From positions 311,015 to 375,014 of the forward strand of contig KN832555.1 of NCBI GenBank assembly GCA_000827205.1: a DNA stretch of 64,000 nt, in the 5' to 3' direction. Positions 11,427 through 22,994 of this stretch are shown in pieces (position 1 is the stretch's first letter; every line of letters starts with the position of its first letter). Source of the DNA: Plicaturopsis crispa FD-325 SS-3 (Eukaryota; Basidiomycota; Agaricomycetes; Amylocorticiales; Amylocorticiaceae). The notes under the pieces were generated by a model that was not told the origin of the DNA, made no database searches, and saw only the letters and a program-made list of their open reading frames with translations. A program made the translations under genes and the position numbers.

Positions 11427-13749
11427 TCAATCCACCCAAGTGGGTTCCACTCGCCACTGCGCCCTGGGTTTGTAAGGCCCGACCTTCCTCCCCTTGTGGT
11501 CAATCAAATCTCCGGCGTCCATTCGAAGCTTTACCGTCCGGTGGAGTTTGACACCCTGTCTCTTTTGATTGGGGATGACGCGGCCCCGACCCATGTTTAC
11601 CCTGGACAACATATACAATGAGGGACAGCAAATGAGCCAAGACAATTGTTATAACTCACGAAAACACTTTCGCCCAAGAATCGTCGTCCTTCTGGAATCT
11701 CTGCCTCTGAGGAATGACCTCGAGCAGCCACCATCCGCGCGCCAATGAGAGTTGGTCGAACATGGGGCTATACGCGTCCAAGAGGTCTTCTTCCTCCTCG
11801 CTGACGAAGTCATTACAATCCGGATGAAGGAGCGTTCCGGCGAGTCCCATGCCGCTCGCCGACCGCTGGGGCACGACGTGTGGGTTTTTTCCGGGCGGAA
11901 ACTCCGTAACAGGCGGCGGTCGCGGCTTTACGATGGGGTACAGCGTCGCGGGATCAAGACCGACGGACTGGAACATCCCTCGGTGGAAAAGAATGCCGGT
12001 ATTGAGGAGAAAACACTGCCTGATCATCCACCGGAGCGGAATACGGGCAAGACTGTGGCGGGTGCCATTCACAACCGAGCCTCCCCCAACATCTGTGCAG
12101 ATATTTATGTTAGCATCAGCGGGATATCTCGAGTCCGAAATCGGTGCGAACCAGTATGGCATCCGGCAAACCAGACTTCTTCGACATCGGTGGAAAACTC
12201 CAATGACGACGGGTACGTTTGCTCAAGGCCATGCATGTCGTGGATCTTTTTCCTAATACTCCTTGGCATTTCTCCTTTTCGAACCCCAAGTGTGTGGTCC
12301 TTCTCAATGGAATGGACCCAATGATTGGCGTGGAAGCGTGAGCGCCGTTCGTCGAGCGAAATGGCGTGACGAAAATATCGCACATGGGTGTTCGACTTGA
12401 CGAATGGCAGGAAACGCGGGACTATACCTACGGAGCCTACCGTATCCCTGCGCGTGAGTGCGGTGGTGAGAGCGGTTCAAGAAGGGAATAAAAAGTTAAG
12501 GATTACCATGTACCAAGAAATTCAATGTCGACGTCCATCGAAAACGCCTTCTTGAAAGCACTGCTTTGTTTCCAACCCAGCTCGTTGTCCGACGAGTACA
12601 TCTTGTACGCGAATGGTACTTGTTGATGATTACTTGCGGGAAGTAGCCCAACCTGCGCTCTCATTATTATTTGGATCTACTCTACTTGCCTCTTGGTGAC
12701 ATACCTTGTGGATCCTAGCCGTCAAGTCGATGTATAGTCAATGGTGATGCATGGCCGACGCAAGTGAATTAACGTACATTCCTGCCAAGGCCCTATGGAG
12801 TTGCATCACGTTAGTGTGAAGCAAGTACATTGCGAGCGCTTTGAACTACTCACCTGGCGGTGTAAGCACCGCGAGAGAAACCAAATATACAAATTTTGTC
12901 GCCGGCTTCATCTGTTCGGGTACTATGTTAACGATCGTCGTGGACAGCGAGGGAGAAAGACATACAATGCTGCATGAGGAATTCGTATCCGCCTAAGCCA
13001 AACCTGATCAAGATGGGCGTTGGATTTATAAGGACATGTGTACCTACCCATGACGTGCGCGTCAAGGTGTATTCCAATCATCACTGTATGAGCGACCTTG
13101 GAGGTCAAGAGAAAGCCATGTACTTTGACGCGTACGTACTGTCAATAGTCTTCGATAGATTGGCGTTTGCGGGGGTGGCAATCTGAGGAATGGTATATGT
13201 ACCAATTCCAGCCTTCCGTAGAGAATCAGGCTACAGGACAACATATTAGTCTCGCAGACGTACCTGATAATACACCTGCGAGATATTCCAAAATGAGGCG
13301 GTAATTAGTATTTGATTGGGCAGCATCCGCCGTCCGGTATACGCGCCATTTGCTGACTACGGTCATCTTTCTTCAACATGGAGAAGAACTGAACAACATT
13401 AGAGTTCTAACGAAAGCGAAAGTCAGCAGAATTTCACGCGTCTAATGTTGCAACGAACATCGCCATCTGGTTGACTGGTTAACGCGTGATGCTATCTGGC
13501 AGTGCACAACAGGAGATGCTCACCGAATTGGTCCCCCGTCCCGTCAAAACACAAAACGAGTGTCCTTTGCGAGTGGTTGGGCGGAATAACGTCGTCGAAC
13601 ACGTACCCCGACTCTGCGCTTACGGATGCCTGCGGAGAATAGGTCTTAGGGAATCCATGTGCGCCATCCTCGCTAACGTCTGCCGGCTTATGCCTCGACG
13701 TTAAGGTGTTGGAGGCGCTGTCGGCAAACGGGTCCTTCAGAGCAGACAT
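11427..13749 (-). CDS. DUF2235 alpha/beta-hydrolase family protein
   Basis: Fourteen exons join in one frame to about 524 aa. Diagnostic blocks in order: RTLVLCFDGTGDQF, SNVVQFFSMLKKDDRSQQM, AGIGTYT, GGYEFLMQHY, the nucleophile elbow GFSRGAYTAR, ALAGMIHKVGLLP, TWDTVGSVG, EEVWFAGCHTDVGGGS, and the C-terminal block VNMGRGRVIP. This is the T6SS phospholipase-like (Tle1/DUF2235) hydrolase fold with Ser in GFSRG and an Asp in the TDVGGG segment. Lipase or esterase activity is inferred from the family, and its substrate is unknown. Exons of 8 nt (13459-13466), 12 nt (13264-13275), 10 nt (12705-12714) and 15 nt (12778-12792) are needed to restore the domain. The intron after SQQM (from 13346 downward) must use a GC donor. 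I chose the ATG at 13749 because upstream frame has no ATG. Confidence 0.88.
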
Positions 13750-13960
13750 GGCAGGGGCAGAGTGCAAGGACTGCTGCTCAATGTCGACTTATTCAGGATA
13801 GTTCCTTGTGACAGCTGGCTGGGTATCAAGCGACTTGATTGTCATTCGTGTGCACTGCCCGAGCAACGGAGCCGAAAAGAATCCTAGATTTCGGACAGCG
13901 CGAGTTAGTCTCCTATGCTGACCTAATACATTGAGTATGATAGTCGATACTCTGTATAAG

Positions 13961-15439
13961 GTCTGCCCCAACTAAACGGTGGCGCGGTGGGGGGGTACAT
14001 GTTCGGGATTCGGATCCTTCCGCCACTGCTTTCCACTCTGTGGACTCTCTGTGGCATGGCTCTCCCGACCTTATATCTTATCGATAATCTCGCAACCTCA
14101 CGAAAACGCTCGAGACTCGGATACAACTTCGTGTATAAGTGTTTCTGTGAAATACATCATCATAGTCAACAGTATGCATTTTGAACATGTCACATCAGCC
14201 TATAACGCAGCACTCGGGGTCGTCGCGAAAAAGCCGCAGCGTCTCCGCGTTGTGCTCCGACGACACGAGCAAATTCCATATGCGAACACGGACTAGCCGC
14301 TTCGCCCCCGGTGCCATGTTGTGCCAAAGGTAAATAGCAACTCGAAATCCGAGATCGATCATGAGACTGCGTAGGAAACAGCTTTTTGGCCGTCCTTGAT
14401 CGCGATGTCGGGGAAATTGAATCCATCGAGGCTATGGCTGAGCTCATGAATCATGGTGCGTACATTGCGTCGTTCTGTCGGTAGTCGCAAAATCTTGTAA
14501 TGACCTTCGCGTAGATGGAGATTTGCGACGACAGCTTAAGTATCGTTTCCTAGCGCAAGTGTAGCGGTTCCTGTGACGATCCGCGTATGCGATGGCGCGC
14601 GTTTCCAGATGGAGTACGTCCGGTTGGACGATTTGCGGAAACCGCGACCCCACGGTACCAAGACGTGCACCTCGTCGAAGCCCAAAATCACCCAGTTTCT
14701 CAAAAACCCCTCGTCTTGAAGGATGGGAGCAAATTCGTGTGAAGTGAGTCGTTCGGGGTTACGAGCACGACCGAGAACTGACACTGCCGAATCTCTGTGT
14801 GCAGGTCACGGCCCATACGGCGTGCAGCCAGTATGTCCTCGCTGTTCAGGGCAACGGCATTAATGCCCAGCTCATGTATTTCGATTACCTGGGGTTTAGT
14901 GCGTGATTTAGCTTCTACAGGGCTCCCAATATCTTCTCCTTTGACTTACCTGAGTATTGCCCAGCTCAATAAGCGGGCTCACAATTATTGCAACTGGCTT
15001 GCGGGGGAGAATACGCTGAGTGGACGCATCTGGCAGCGGGTGGCTCAATAGATACCAATATATTAATATGGGCCCGTAGTATATGGCTGTTTTTCCTCCC
15101 CCGGTAGCAACGACTGCAAGGAGAGGAGTGCCGTCGAGTATGTACCCCCAGGCTTCGATTTGAAAGTCGCGAGGCCCGTGCGTCCACTGTGGTAGTCGTT
15201 CCCGAAAAATCCGGCGTAGAGGGTCCTGCCGTTCAGTTGGAGCCAAGATGTGTTTCCTACCGCAGGAGCAGCATCGCGACTCATGCACTCATGAGCGCAG
15301 ACGCGACGCGTCAATATTGAGTCAAATCGAAAACAAATGTTCAAGTCCCATTGACCACATGTACCGGTCCGACCATCGCCGATGACTAAAATTAGGAACA
15401 TGTACCCCCCCACTGCGCCACCGTTTAGTTGGTACAGAC
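13961..15439. mobile_element. 1.48-kb element with 44-bp terminal inverted repeats
   Basis: The left end (13961-14004) and the reverse complement of the right end (15396-15439) match over 44 bp with three mismatches. Both begin GTCTG, continue with CCAACTAAACGGTGGCGC and GTGGGGGGGTACATGTTC. Matching stops abruptly inside these ends. The flanks both read TAAG (13957-13960 and 15440-15443), a possible 4-bp target-site duplication, though four bases may be chance. The interior holds a decayed RecQ-like helicase on the minus strand and no transposase that I can see, so it looks non-autonomous or degraded. It lies between the DUF2235 and Zn2Cys6 genes. Confidence 0.75.
14190..15288 (-). pseudogene. 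decayed RecQ-like DEAD/DEAH helicase
   Basis: Helicase blocks occur in order on the minus strand: FQIEAWGYILDGTPLLAV with Walker A ATGGGKTAIYYGPIL, VAIIVSPLIELGNTQ followed by an intron, AVALNSEDILAARR, ERLTSHEFAPILQDEGF, the DEVH box LGFDEVHVLVPWG, RIVTGTATLALGNDT, LHLREGHYKILRLP, and a domain-2 block with HNAETLRLFRDDPECCVIG. The pieces fall in different frames: one shift before ERLTSHEF and an in-frame stop after GNDT, so it cannot encode a whole enzyme. It resembles the multicopy RecQ-like helicases common in mushroom genomes. It lies wholly inside the terminal inverted repeats. Confidence 0.8.
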
Positions 15440-15804
15440 TAAGCGCGAGTTCCACAAGCGCGTCAAGAGGATATACTAGCAGCCCCGAGCTGCATACATA
15501 GCGTGCATAGTAGTTCCAGTCTAAGGCAGTTTCCATACGATACCAAGTCAGCTTTAACCAAGAAGGATCTGCGATTGACGGAGGAAAAACTTTCGATTTT
15601 GCGATAATTTGCCCTTAATATGGTTAGGTTTGACTCTAAAACTCAATTTTCGCGGGGAAATGAAGCGCACTCAGGGGCCTTCAGTACTCGGCGCCTCGTT
15701 CCTACCTGCTATCGACTCTATGTAAAGCGCTCGTAGCGATTCACGACGTATCACTCACCTCTTACGCGTAATAGAAACGACTCTCCTCGAAGACGTGTCT
15801 TGAG
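15440..15804. other. intergenic, upstream of the Zn2Cys6 gene
   Basis: About 365 bp between the right TIR and the transcription factor start. No gene seen; presumed promoter of the downstream gene. Confidence 0.35.
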
Positions 15805-18800
15805 ATGGCAGGTGGTGATTCGGAGGACCATACCCGGGCAAGGCGTCGTCCAGGACGGGCGCCTACTTCGTGCGCAGAGTGTCGAAGGTACGTAGTCCTC
15901 GCGAGCTTGAAGTACCCTGGGACTTTCTAAGCCCAGATCATTTCATTCAAAGACTTAAACTACGATGTGATCGAAAAGTCTGCAATTTCCATCTAGGATC
16001 TTTTCAGGAGACCAGTATTAATTCGACATACCTTAGGTACCTTGCGCGACGTGCGTGAAGAGGAAGTGCGACTCGATATGCCCAGATGGTGTGCCGTACG
16101 AATGTCCCATAGCATCGCAGATGCTGATTTCGGCACAGGCTGTCTCACTAGTATCAAAGGCAGTCGGTGAGCTTGCATCACCGACAATTGAACGCGATTA
16201 CAATGTATCCCCGCAGTCTCATCCTCGCAAACACGGAGGAATTGCATGAACAAATACAGCGTCTTCAAAACCGCGTTCAGGAGCTTGAGGCTGCCCTCTC
16301 TACTCTTCAGGCGCGTGTCGCAGATGGGCCTCATCCGCTGTTGGTTCATAGAGATCAATCTCCCGAATCAGATGTCCCCGCGGCACGGGTAAGGCACCAA
16401 AATTCCCATACACCCCCCTCGGGTAGTGCAAGTCCCATGCTGGACGAGGGCGACAACCTCGTAGACAATTTTGGTGCGAATTCTTTTCATCGGTTTGTTT
16501 CAAAAGATTTCATCTGTTTCCCAGGTACCCTCACCATTGGACCTAGCGGCGAGATGGAATTCTTCGGAAGAACCGCACGTTCAGACGTACGTCTCTGCTG
16601 TCGAATTCTACACTCAGGAACTTATATGTTCATAAATCTATAGTATCTTGTCCAGGTATTACCCCCCTTCGTGTGTGGACATATCATTTACTAACTCTAT
16701 CCTAAGGCCTCACAATCGAAACCCGATGCATTCCCCGGAATGCTCCCGCATATTTCGGACCGCATGCAGCGCGCATTCAAGAATCTGAGTCATTCATCTG
16801 TAGACATAGAGATAGGGCCAGAAGTAATGGGACTACTTCCACCACTTCCCGATGCACTGAAGATGTGCGACATATACCTAGAACATGGACGATACCTGTA
16901 AGTCATTTCGCCCAAGAATATGGAATCTTTCGACGTGTATTAATCTTCGCGTATAGCTGGACACCTATTACACGCGAGGAACTTGTAGACGAGATCATTC
17001 CGAACACGTATAGCACCAAGTGGGCTTCAATATTACATTGCCTCATCGATTTCCTCTAACTTACCTCCTTTGAAGGTCTTTCGAATCGCAAGACAAACAC
17101 ACACTGTCCCTATTGTTTTGTATCTTCTCCTTGGCAGCTCTTATGGATGAAACACGTCCTGCTTTCTCCGTTGAAGCGCACGAATTCTATATCATCTCGT
17201 GTGTTGTGTTTTCGTTCTTGTTATCATGCCAGCAGACGACAACGCGAAGCATACAAGCCTTGGTAAGCTTTTCCAACCTGGGGTACACCAACAATGCTCA
17301 ACTCGTCTAGGTACACATGTCATACTATCTAGACCTCAGTGATATCGAGGAGAAAGGATGTGCGATGGCGTGGTTGCGCGCTGGGCACGCCGTTACCACG
17401 AGCCACATGGTGTGCATGACAAACCTCTCTAGTGTGGATCATGTGCTTATGTTTCTTATACCGAATAGATTGGACTACGTAGGTGTTTGCATGGTCTATT
17501 GGCTGGATGGCTCACAATTGTGCCAATTAGACACGAGCAGCGCTCGGTGGAAATTCCCGAAAGCCGTCTCTGAGAAGCGCAGTCGCACTTTTTGGATAGT
17601 GTATCATCTAGATACGTGGCTGGTAAGGCGCCCACCCCTCCATTCAATCTGGAGGTCATCAACGTTGAACGTTGCGTTGATAATATAGAGTTTCTCGTGC
17701 GGTCGACCACCAAACATATCGCCCGCTTACATCGACTGCGCTCTTCCGGAAGACCTCGACGAGCATGTTGACGATGACGGAAAGAAGCAAATGGGATGTA
17801 AGTGTCCTCACATTCTCATCTACGTCGCTGGAGATTGAATCTACGCAGTTCACATGTGGACCTGGAGGTATACATCTCTTTTACAGAAAGTGATATCTAC
17901 AGCGTGGGGCGCCACCATACCGCCGTACGAGTCCATCATCGAATTGGACCGCCAGGTGCGCGAGTTCCATGTCCCGCCACATCTGCGACCCTCGCAAGTG
18001 GACCTTGCTCCGTGGGTAGCTATGCAGAAATGGACTGTATTGAGCAGCAAAGAAACCAGTGCGCGTTTCCCTCGTTTCATATTCGGTGTACCTTTCCGGA
18101 CTGACTACGGGCGGATAGCACTGCTGCACCTTCATCGGTCATATTTCGCGCAAGCCCTGAATGACAAGCCACACGATCTGACGACGCATAAATACGGGCC
18201 GTCGGTGATGGCTGCGTACCGCTCTGCATGGCGTCTTATTGAAGGAATCCAGTGCCCCATGAACAATGCGGCGCCCTTGATTGCGAGATCAGCACTTGCG
18301 TGGAGCCAGGTCTTGAGCGCTGCGGTACGTCTGTCATCACTCACTATCTGAATACGAACTCACGAGGATTTTAGATTGTCATGTGTCTCCTAGCGACGCG
18401 GGCACCGTGGTCTAAGTTGACAAAATCAGGGTTAGAGCAGTTGGACCGCTTGCTAGAGCTCGTTGAAGAGGCGGCACCGACCTCCAAACCAGCTGCACAA
18501 AACCTGGTATGCCAGCTTCTACCATAATTGTCTACAGCTTACTTATTATCCCGACCCGCGGGTGCATAGGATGCGGTCCAGAGACTGCAGCGTAAGGCCC
18601 ACGAAGCTGCTGACTTCTCCCAAACGCATATGCCGACTGCAGCACTGTCGCCCGCCGAGCTCGACCGTCTCGGCGGGAAGACTCACCTCATTTCCCGCCG
18701 TTCCAGATCTTCGGGCCCCTCGTCGTCTCCGAGCTCATATTCAAATGGCGCGAGCTCGACATATGCGCCTGACTTCAGCGCGATCCACCCCACCATCGTG

Positions 18801-19046
18801 CAAGACATGCGGATCTTCGATGGACTGGACTTTTCGAACATGAACGCCATTTTTGATTATCCTATGACTGATGTACCCGAGGCGCCTCCGCAGCCTACGT
18901 ATGGGCTAGGACATGGCCCGTTGCATCTAGGGGACCAGGTGCAGCAGCAGCCACAGCCTTCGGATTTTTATCTCAGTGGCCCGGGATACGATCCTCTTTC
19001 TCTGGATTCTGCATGGAATGCCTTCGTCGAGCAACTTGGTTTCTAG
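15805..19046 (+). CDS. Zn2Cys6 transcription factor with fungal-specific TF domain
   Basis: Fungal binuclear-cluster regulator. The first exons are 15805-15887, 15953-15977 and 16037-16088. They join to CAECRR-LKLRCDRK-VPCATCVKRKCDSICPDG, which supplies the six zinc-binding cysteines in the canonical spacing. Two further short exons give the linker SIKGSRLILANTEEL and a dimerisation coiled coil (EELHEQIQRLQNRVQELE). Downstream exons cover the fungal-specific TF region, with TFWIVYHLDTWL near 17605-17640 and APWSKLTKS near 18410. A Ser/Pro/Gln-rich tail ends SLDSAWNAFVEQLGF. Multiple introns lie between 16600 and 18600; I did not fix each one. The target genes are unknown; nuclear location is expected from the family. 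Confidence 0.88.
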
Positions 19047-19353
19047 GTCTTCTCAGGTCTTTAAGTATAATCGTGATGTACATATATATTTTCTGGATAT
19101 CCTAGCATGGTGACTGGTCCTTTCACTCATTGGACGGTTAATAGTACTTCACTCCCAGTGAAAATCGACTTGAAGCTTCACTACTCAGTACTCAGTAAGT
19201 TACTTGTGTCGGCCCTTTCACGGTCCAGTGTGAGGGTAATCCCGCAGTTGAGCGTAGCGTAGGTTTCTCAATTACAGTTATACAACAAAGCATATACATG
19301 CCGTTCCACTGTGTGCTGTCCAGCTCCAGTCCAGCCAATATTACCGAGAGCAG
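19047..19353. other. convergent intergenic region
   Basis: About 300 bp between the stops of the transcription factor (+) and HMG-CoA lyase (-). Nothing else recognised. Confidence 0.4.
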
Positions 19354-20610
19354 CTATAGCTTCGAGGACACTGGCTTGTCGCGCGACCGGCGCGCCTGAA
19401 TTGCGCGTCCTGCCCGGCTGGCGTTTTCCCGTCCAAGGACTCCGGAGATCCACGACCCAATCTCCACCACCTTCTCCAGTTCGATGTCTCCGGCAACTGC
19501 GTACTCCGATGGCGCCTCAACACCGGGGTATAGATAACTGGACCCCTGCAGCGCGTAGAGCAAGTCTTCGGTTGCAAGATTTCCAGTCGCGCCTGGCGAA
19601 TATGGGCAGCCGCCGAGTCCGCCCACTGACGCATCGAAGGTGCGCACCCCAAGCCTCAGTGCTGCAAACACATTTGCGATCGCCGTGCCAAACGTGTCGT
19701 GGAACTATGAATGCAAGCTGTAACCGGCACGGTGTGATGACAACGGATCTGGGACTTACATGTCCCGCAAGCCTGTCTACAGGAATATCTTTCGTCACCT
19801 CCTCAAGCAATGCCGCCGTGCTTTGAGGAGTGGCGGTACCCGTCGTGTCGCCCAAACTGACTTCGTAACAGCCCATGTCAAGTAATTCCTTGGCAACCTC
19901 CCGCACTCGACGTTTATCCACGCGTCCACTGTATGGGCATGTGTCTACAACACTCACATACCCGCGGACGCGCAGGCCACGCTGCAGGGCGTCATGGGCG
20001 ACAGGGGCAAGCGCGGCGAGGGATGCAGCGGTCGTCGTGTTCGTGTTCGCCTTGGTGAAGGCGTCGGTTGCGGCGGTAAAAATGGATATTTCGGATGCGG
20101 GCAAAGGTGACAGTGGAGAGGGAGACGCTGCGAGTAGCGAAAAGTAATTTTGGAGGCCGCGTGCGTTGGGGACGAGCACTTGGTAGTTCACCCCTGCAGT
20201 CTTCTTCATCTTCGTGAGGACTTCAGCTGTCCCGGCCATCTGAGTACCATTTCGTGGTCAGTATCCGTGAACTGGGCCCAAAGCAGAGAGAAAGCACGGT
20301 TGTGCATTTAGGTGCCATAGAAATGCACGATGTCTGCATTGACCCCTGACGGAGAGGACCACAGACCACTCACCTGCGGCACCCACTTCGGGCTCACAAA
20401 ACTCCCTGCCTCGATGGTCTTCAAGCCAGCAGCAGCGAGACGATCAATGAGCTCGACCTTCACATCGACCGGGATCGTACCCTTCTCATTCTGCAGCCCA
20501 TCCCGCGGACCGACCTCAACAATATGCACAGAGTTTTTCGTCGTCGCATAAGACCGACGTGCGTGCATCGAGGAGACACTGCGGGGCTTGGCAGCTCGTA
20601 GGCATTGCAT
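19354..20610 (-). CDS. hydroxymethylglutaryl-CoA lyase
   Basis: The enzyme cleaves HMG-CoA to acetoacetate and acetyl-CoA in leucine breakdown. Three exons (20610-20374, 20239-19760, 19704-19354) give 355 aa. Seen in order: an Arg/Ser-rich N-terminus (MQCLRAAKPRSVSSMHARRS) resembling a mitochondrial presequence, VEVGPRDGLQNEK (metal and substrate site), IEAGSFVSPKWVPQ, MGCYEVSLGDTTGTATP, HFHDTFGTAIANV (metal His), and the active-site loop VGGLGGCPYSPGATGNLATED with the catalytic Cys. The protein ends KPVSSKL, so the last three residues SKL match a type-1 peroxisomal signal. Dual mitochondrial and peroxisomal location is therefore possible, as for the human enzyme ending CKL. Confidence 0.95.
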
Positions 20611-21000
20611 GTTGAGAGTTATGGTGGTTTAGAATGGGTTAGGCGACGAGTGTCCTGGTCGTAGTACAGAACAAAAAGCGCGTCCGGTTATAAACCATTC
20701 TGCCAGTGTAACATGTCCAGTGAGTAAAAAATCACGGTTGTGTCGGGTGAGTACTGGGATGCGGGGTAAGGCCGACAGACGGCTTTCTTCGGAGCAACGT
20801 CCGTCCCCCTCGGTTACAGCGTTAAAAACTACCCGTCAATCTGCAAGTACAGTCGGAGTCCTAAGCGCCAAAAGGCGGAAAGTAAGGTCTACCTCTGCCA
20901 TTTCTATGTATGCAAGTGCGTGTGCGAGCTACTACGAAGGAGACAAGAGTGTCAGATGCATGGTCGTCGTGTTTGTCGTGAAAGTGAAGTTCCTCTACTC
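20611..21000. promoter_or_regulatory. HMG-CoA lyase upstream region
   Basis: About 390 bp between the HMG-CoA lyase start and the 3' end of the phosphotransferase gene, both on the minus strand. It should hold the promoter of the lyase. No distinct motif identified. Confidence 0.35.
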
Positions 21001-22777
21001 CTACTCTTTTTTTATTTCGCCCGCGTCCCTCCATACGCCACCACCGTCCTTCTTCCGTACAGTGAAGCATGCGATCCCCATATACTCCGTGATATCGCCA
21101 ATCACCAGCGTGCAGAAGCGGATGTACGCCGCAAGAGACAATGCGAGCGTCAGCCACACGTATACCGCCGCCCCTCCCGCCGTCGCCTGGATGATCGACG
21201 GGCGACCGAGCAGCGCCGGCAACGCCGCATCGAGAGCCCCGATGATGCTCCAGAGCCACATCCAGTCCCAGAGCGGGAACGCGGTCTTCGTGACGTGCGC
21301 GAGGATCATGCGGCCGACTTGGTGGGCGAACTGCAGACCCCACGCGCAGAGGAAGGGGACGAGCAGTGAGGAGTGCACGAGCGTCGATCCTGCGCAGTAG
21401 AGCCAGACCACTTGGAGGGCAGCGGAGAACGGGAAGGGGATGAGACGAAGCAGGGGCCGGAGGGCTGATTTATGCGCCTTGTGTACGTTAAGGTAGCTGA
21501 GCCTGCGCGTTAGGTAGTGTAAATATGACGAGGGGCAAACACCTTACCTAGATATGATGTTGTAGCCAAGTCCGACCGCCCCAAAAAGCATAAATGCCTC
21601 GTTCAGTTTGGCATCCGGCACGTACGCCAAGATGTCGGGGACGACTTGGTCCAAACCTGTAACCGTCCAAATGCTATTATCCCAAAATGCAGGGCCTGAA
21701 TGGAGGCATATTCATCAAGCTAAGTGCGTATTGACAACTGTAAAGAATACGCACCGTACAAGCCAGAGATCGTGTATATCACACATACGATGATAATGCC
21801 CTCTACGGGGCCAGAAAATTCAGCCAGGTAGAGCTGGCCTATACGTTGTGCGCAAGACAATCATTAGGAGGCCTGAGAGTGCTGATGCCCCATACAAAGG
21901 CGGGCCTACCAGTATGATATTCCTCCCATGTCGTCAGATAGAAATTTGCAAGGCTTGCGATTTGGGAGATCACCGTCCACCACGAACGGCCCAAATTTAA
22001 CGCACGAGCCGCTAGGATGACCTCCAGCTAACAGGGATACCATTAGTCCTGCATTTCCGATACTATTGTCCTGGTTTCCGCACGAACCGTTGTATTAATC
22101 GCATCGCAGCCTGGGAGTGTCTGTCGTTGTTACACATGTGGTCTTGACGGTGCGAGATAGAATGAGACGCACCGTGATCGAACATTTCTCCGAGCGGCCC
22201 CGCCATGCCTGTCCTTCTCGCTTGTTTGCTTTGATTCGCGTGTAAGCACATCGTATTTCACCACGGCACAGTACGCGTCGTACCCATCTATAGCATCAAA
22301 ACTCTGGTACAAGAACAACCCAGCACCCCATCTACGTTATGCGTCAGACGATGACACAATTCAGACGCGCAAGTAGTACTGACGTGAAATAGATCCAGTT
22401 GGGAGGCTCGTCCTTGGAAGCCCCATCTTTAGACGTTAAGTAGGCAGGGTCATAGTAAAGCAGCGTCAGAAAGTTCACGAAGACGATTGAGAGTCCCAAC
22501 AGCGTGATCTACAAAGTCAGAATGCCGACGATAAGTCTTATCTTCAAATATACTCATGGTGCGAACGCACGGTATTTGGGGCAATATTGAGAGGCCAGAG
22601 AGTCACGAACCAATTCCAGAACGGCGTCAAGACGTGCTTTGACAAGAGGGATCTAGGAGCATTTTTTTGACGCGCTCAGCGTTGTGCGATTATAAGAGGT
22701 GGTTGGACTCACTTGTCAACGCCTTTGTAGGAATACTTTTTTAGATTCGCGAGAGCATCTCGTGGAATATAGCCCAT
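21001..22777 (-). CDS. choline/ethanolamine phosphotransferase (EPT1/CPT1 type)
   Basis: Integral membrane enzyme of the CDP-choline/CDP-ethanolamine (Kennedy) pathway, transferring the phospho-headgroup to diacylglycerol in the ER or Golgi. About nine exons. The N-terminus reads MGYIPRDALANLKKYSYKGV, then SLLSKHVLTPFWNWFV and ITLLGLSIVFVNFLTLLYYD. The CDP-alcohol phosphotransferase motif DGx2ARx8Gx3Dx3D is complete: DGKQARRTG, GPLGEMFDHG, then CDAINTT, joined across introns. Several hydrophobic segments follow, such as GIIIVCVIYTISGLYG and FMLFGAVGLGYNIISR. The last exon (21411-21001) is rich in membrane segments and ends in a charged tail (EIKKE). Whether it prefers choline or ethanolamine cannot be told from sequence alone. 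Start chosen at the ATG opening the conserved MGYIP block. Confidence 0.92.
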
Positions 22778-22994
22778 AGCCACGTCTATCCTCCGCCCTC
22801 TGGGTAGCAGGAGGTAATTGTACAAGAACCTGGATGGCAAGAGTAGAGAACGAGAAATTTGGGACGTCGCCGAGGTTTGCTCTGACGTAATTCCATACCT
22901 GAAGGCTGAAGCCTCTCCTCCAGCGTCGTCCGAGTCCATCTGATCATTGCCTTTTGCTTCAAGTTGTCCACCAACCACCGCTACGCTAAGTACT

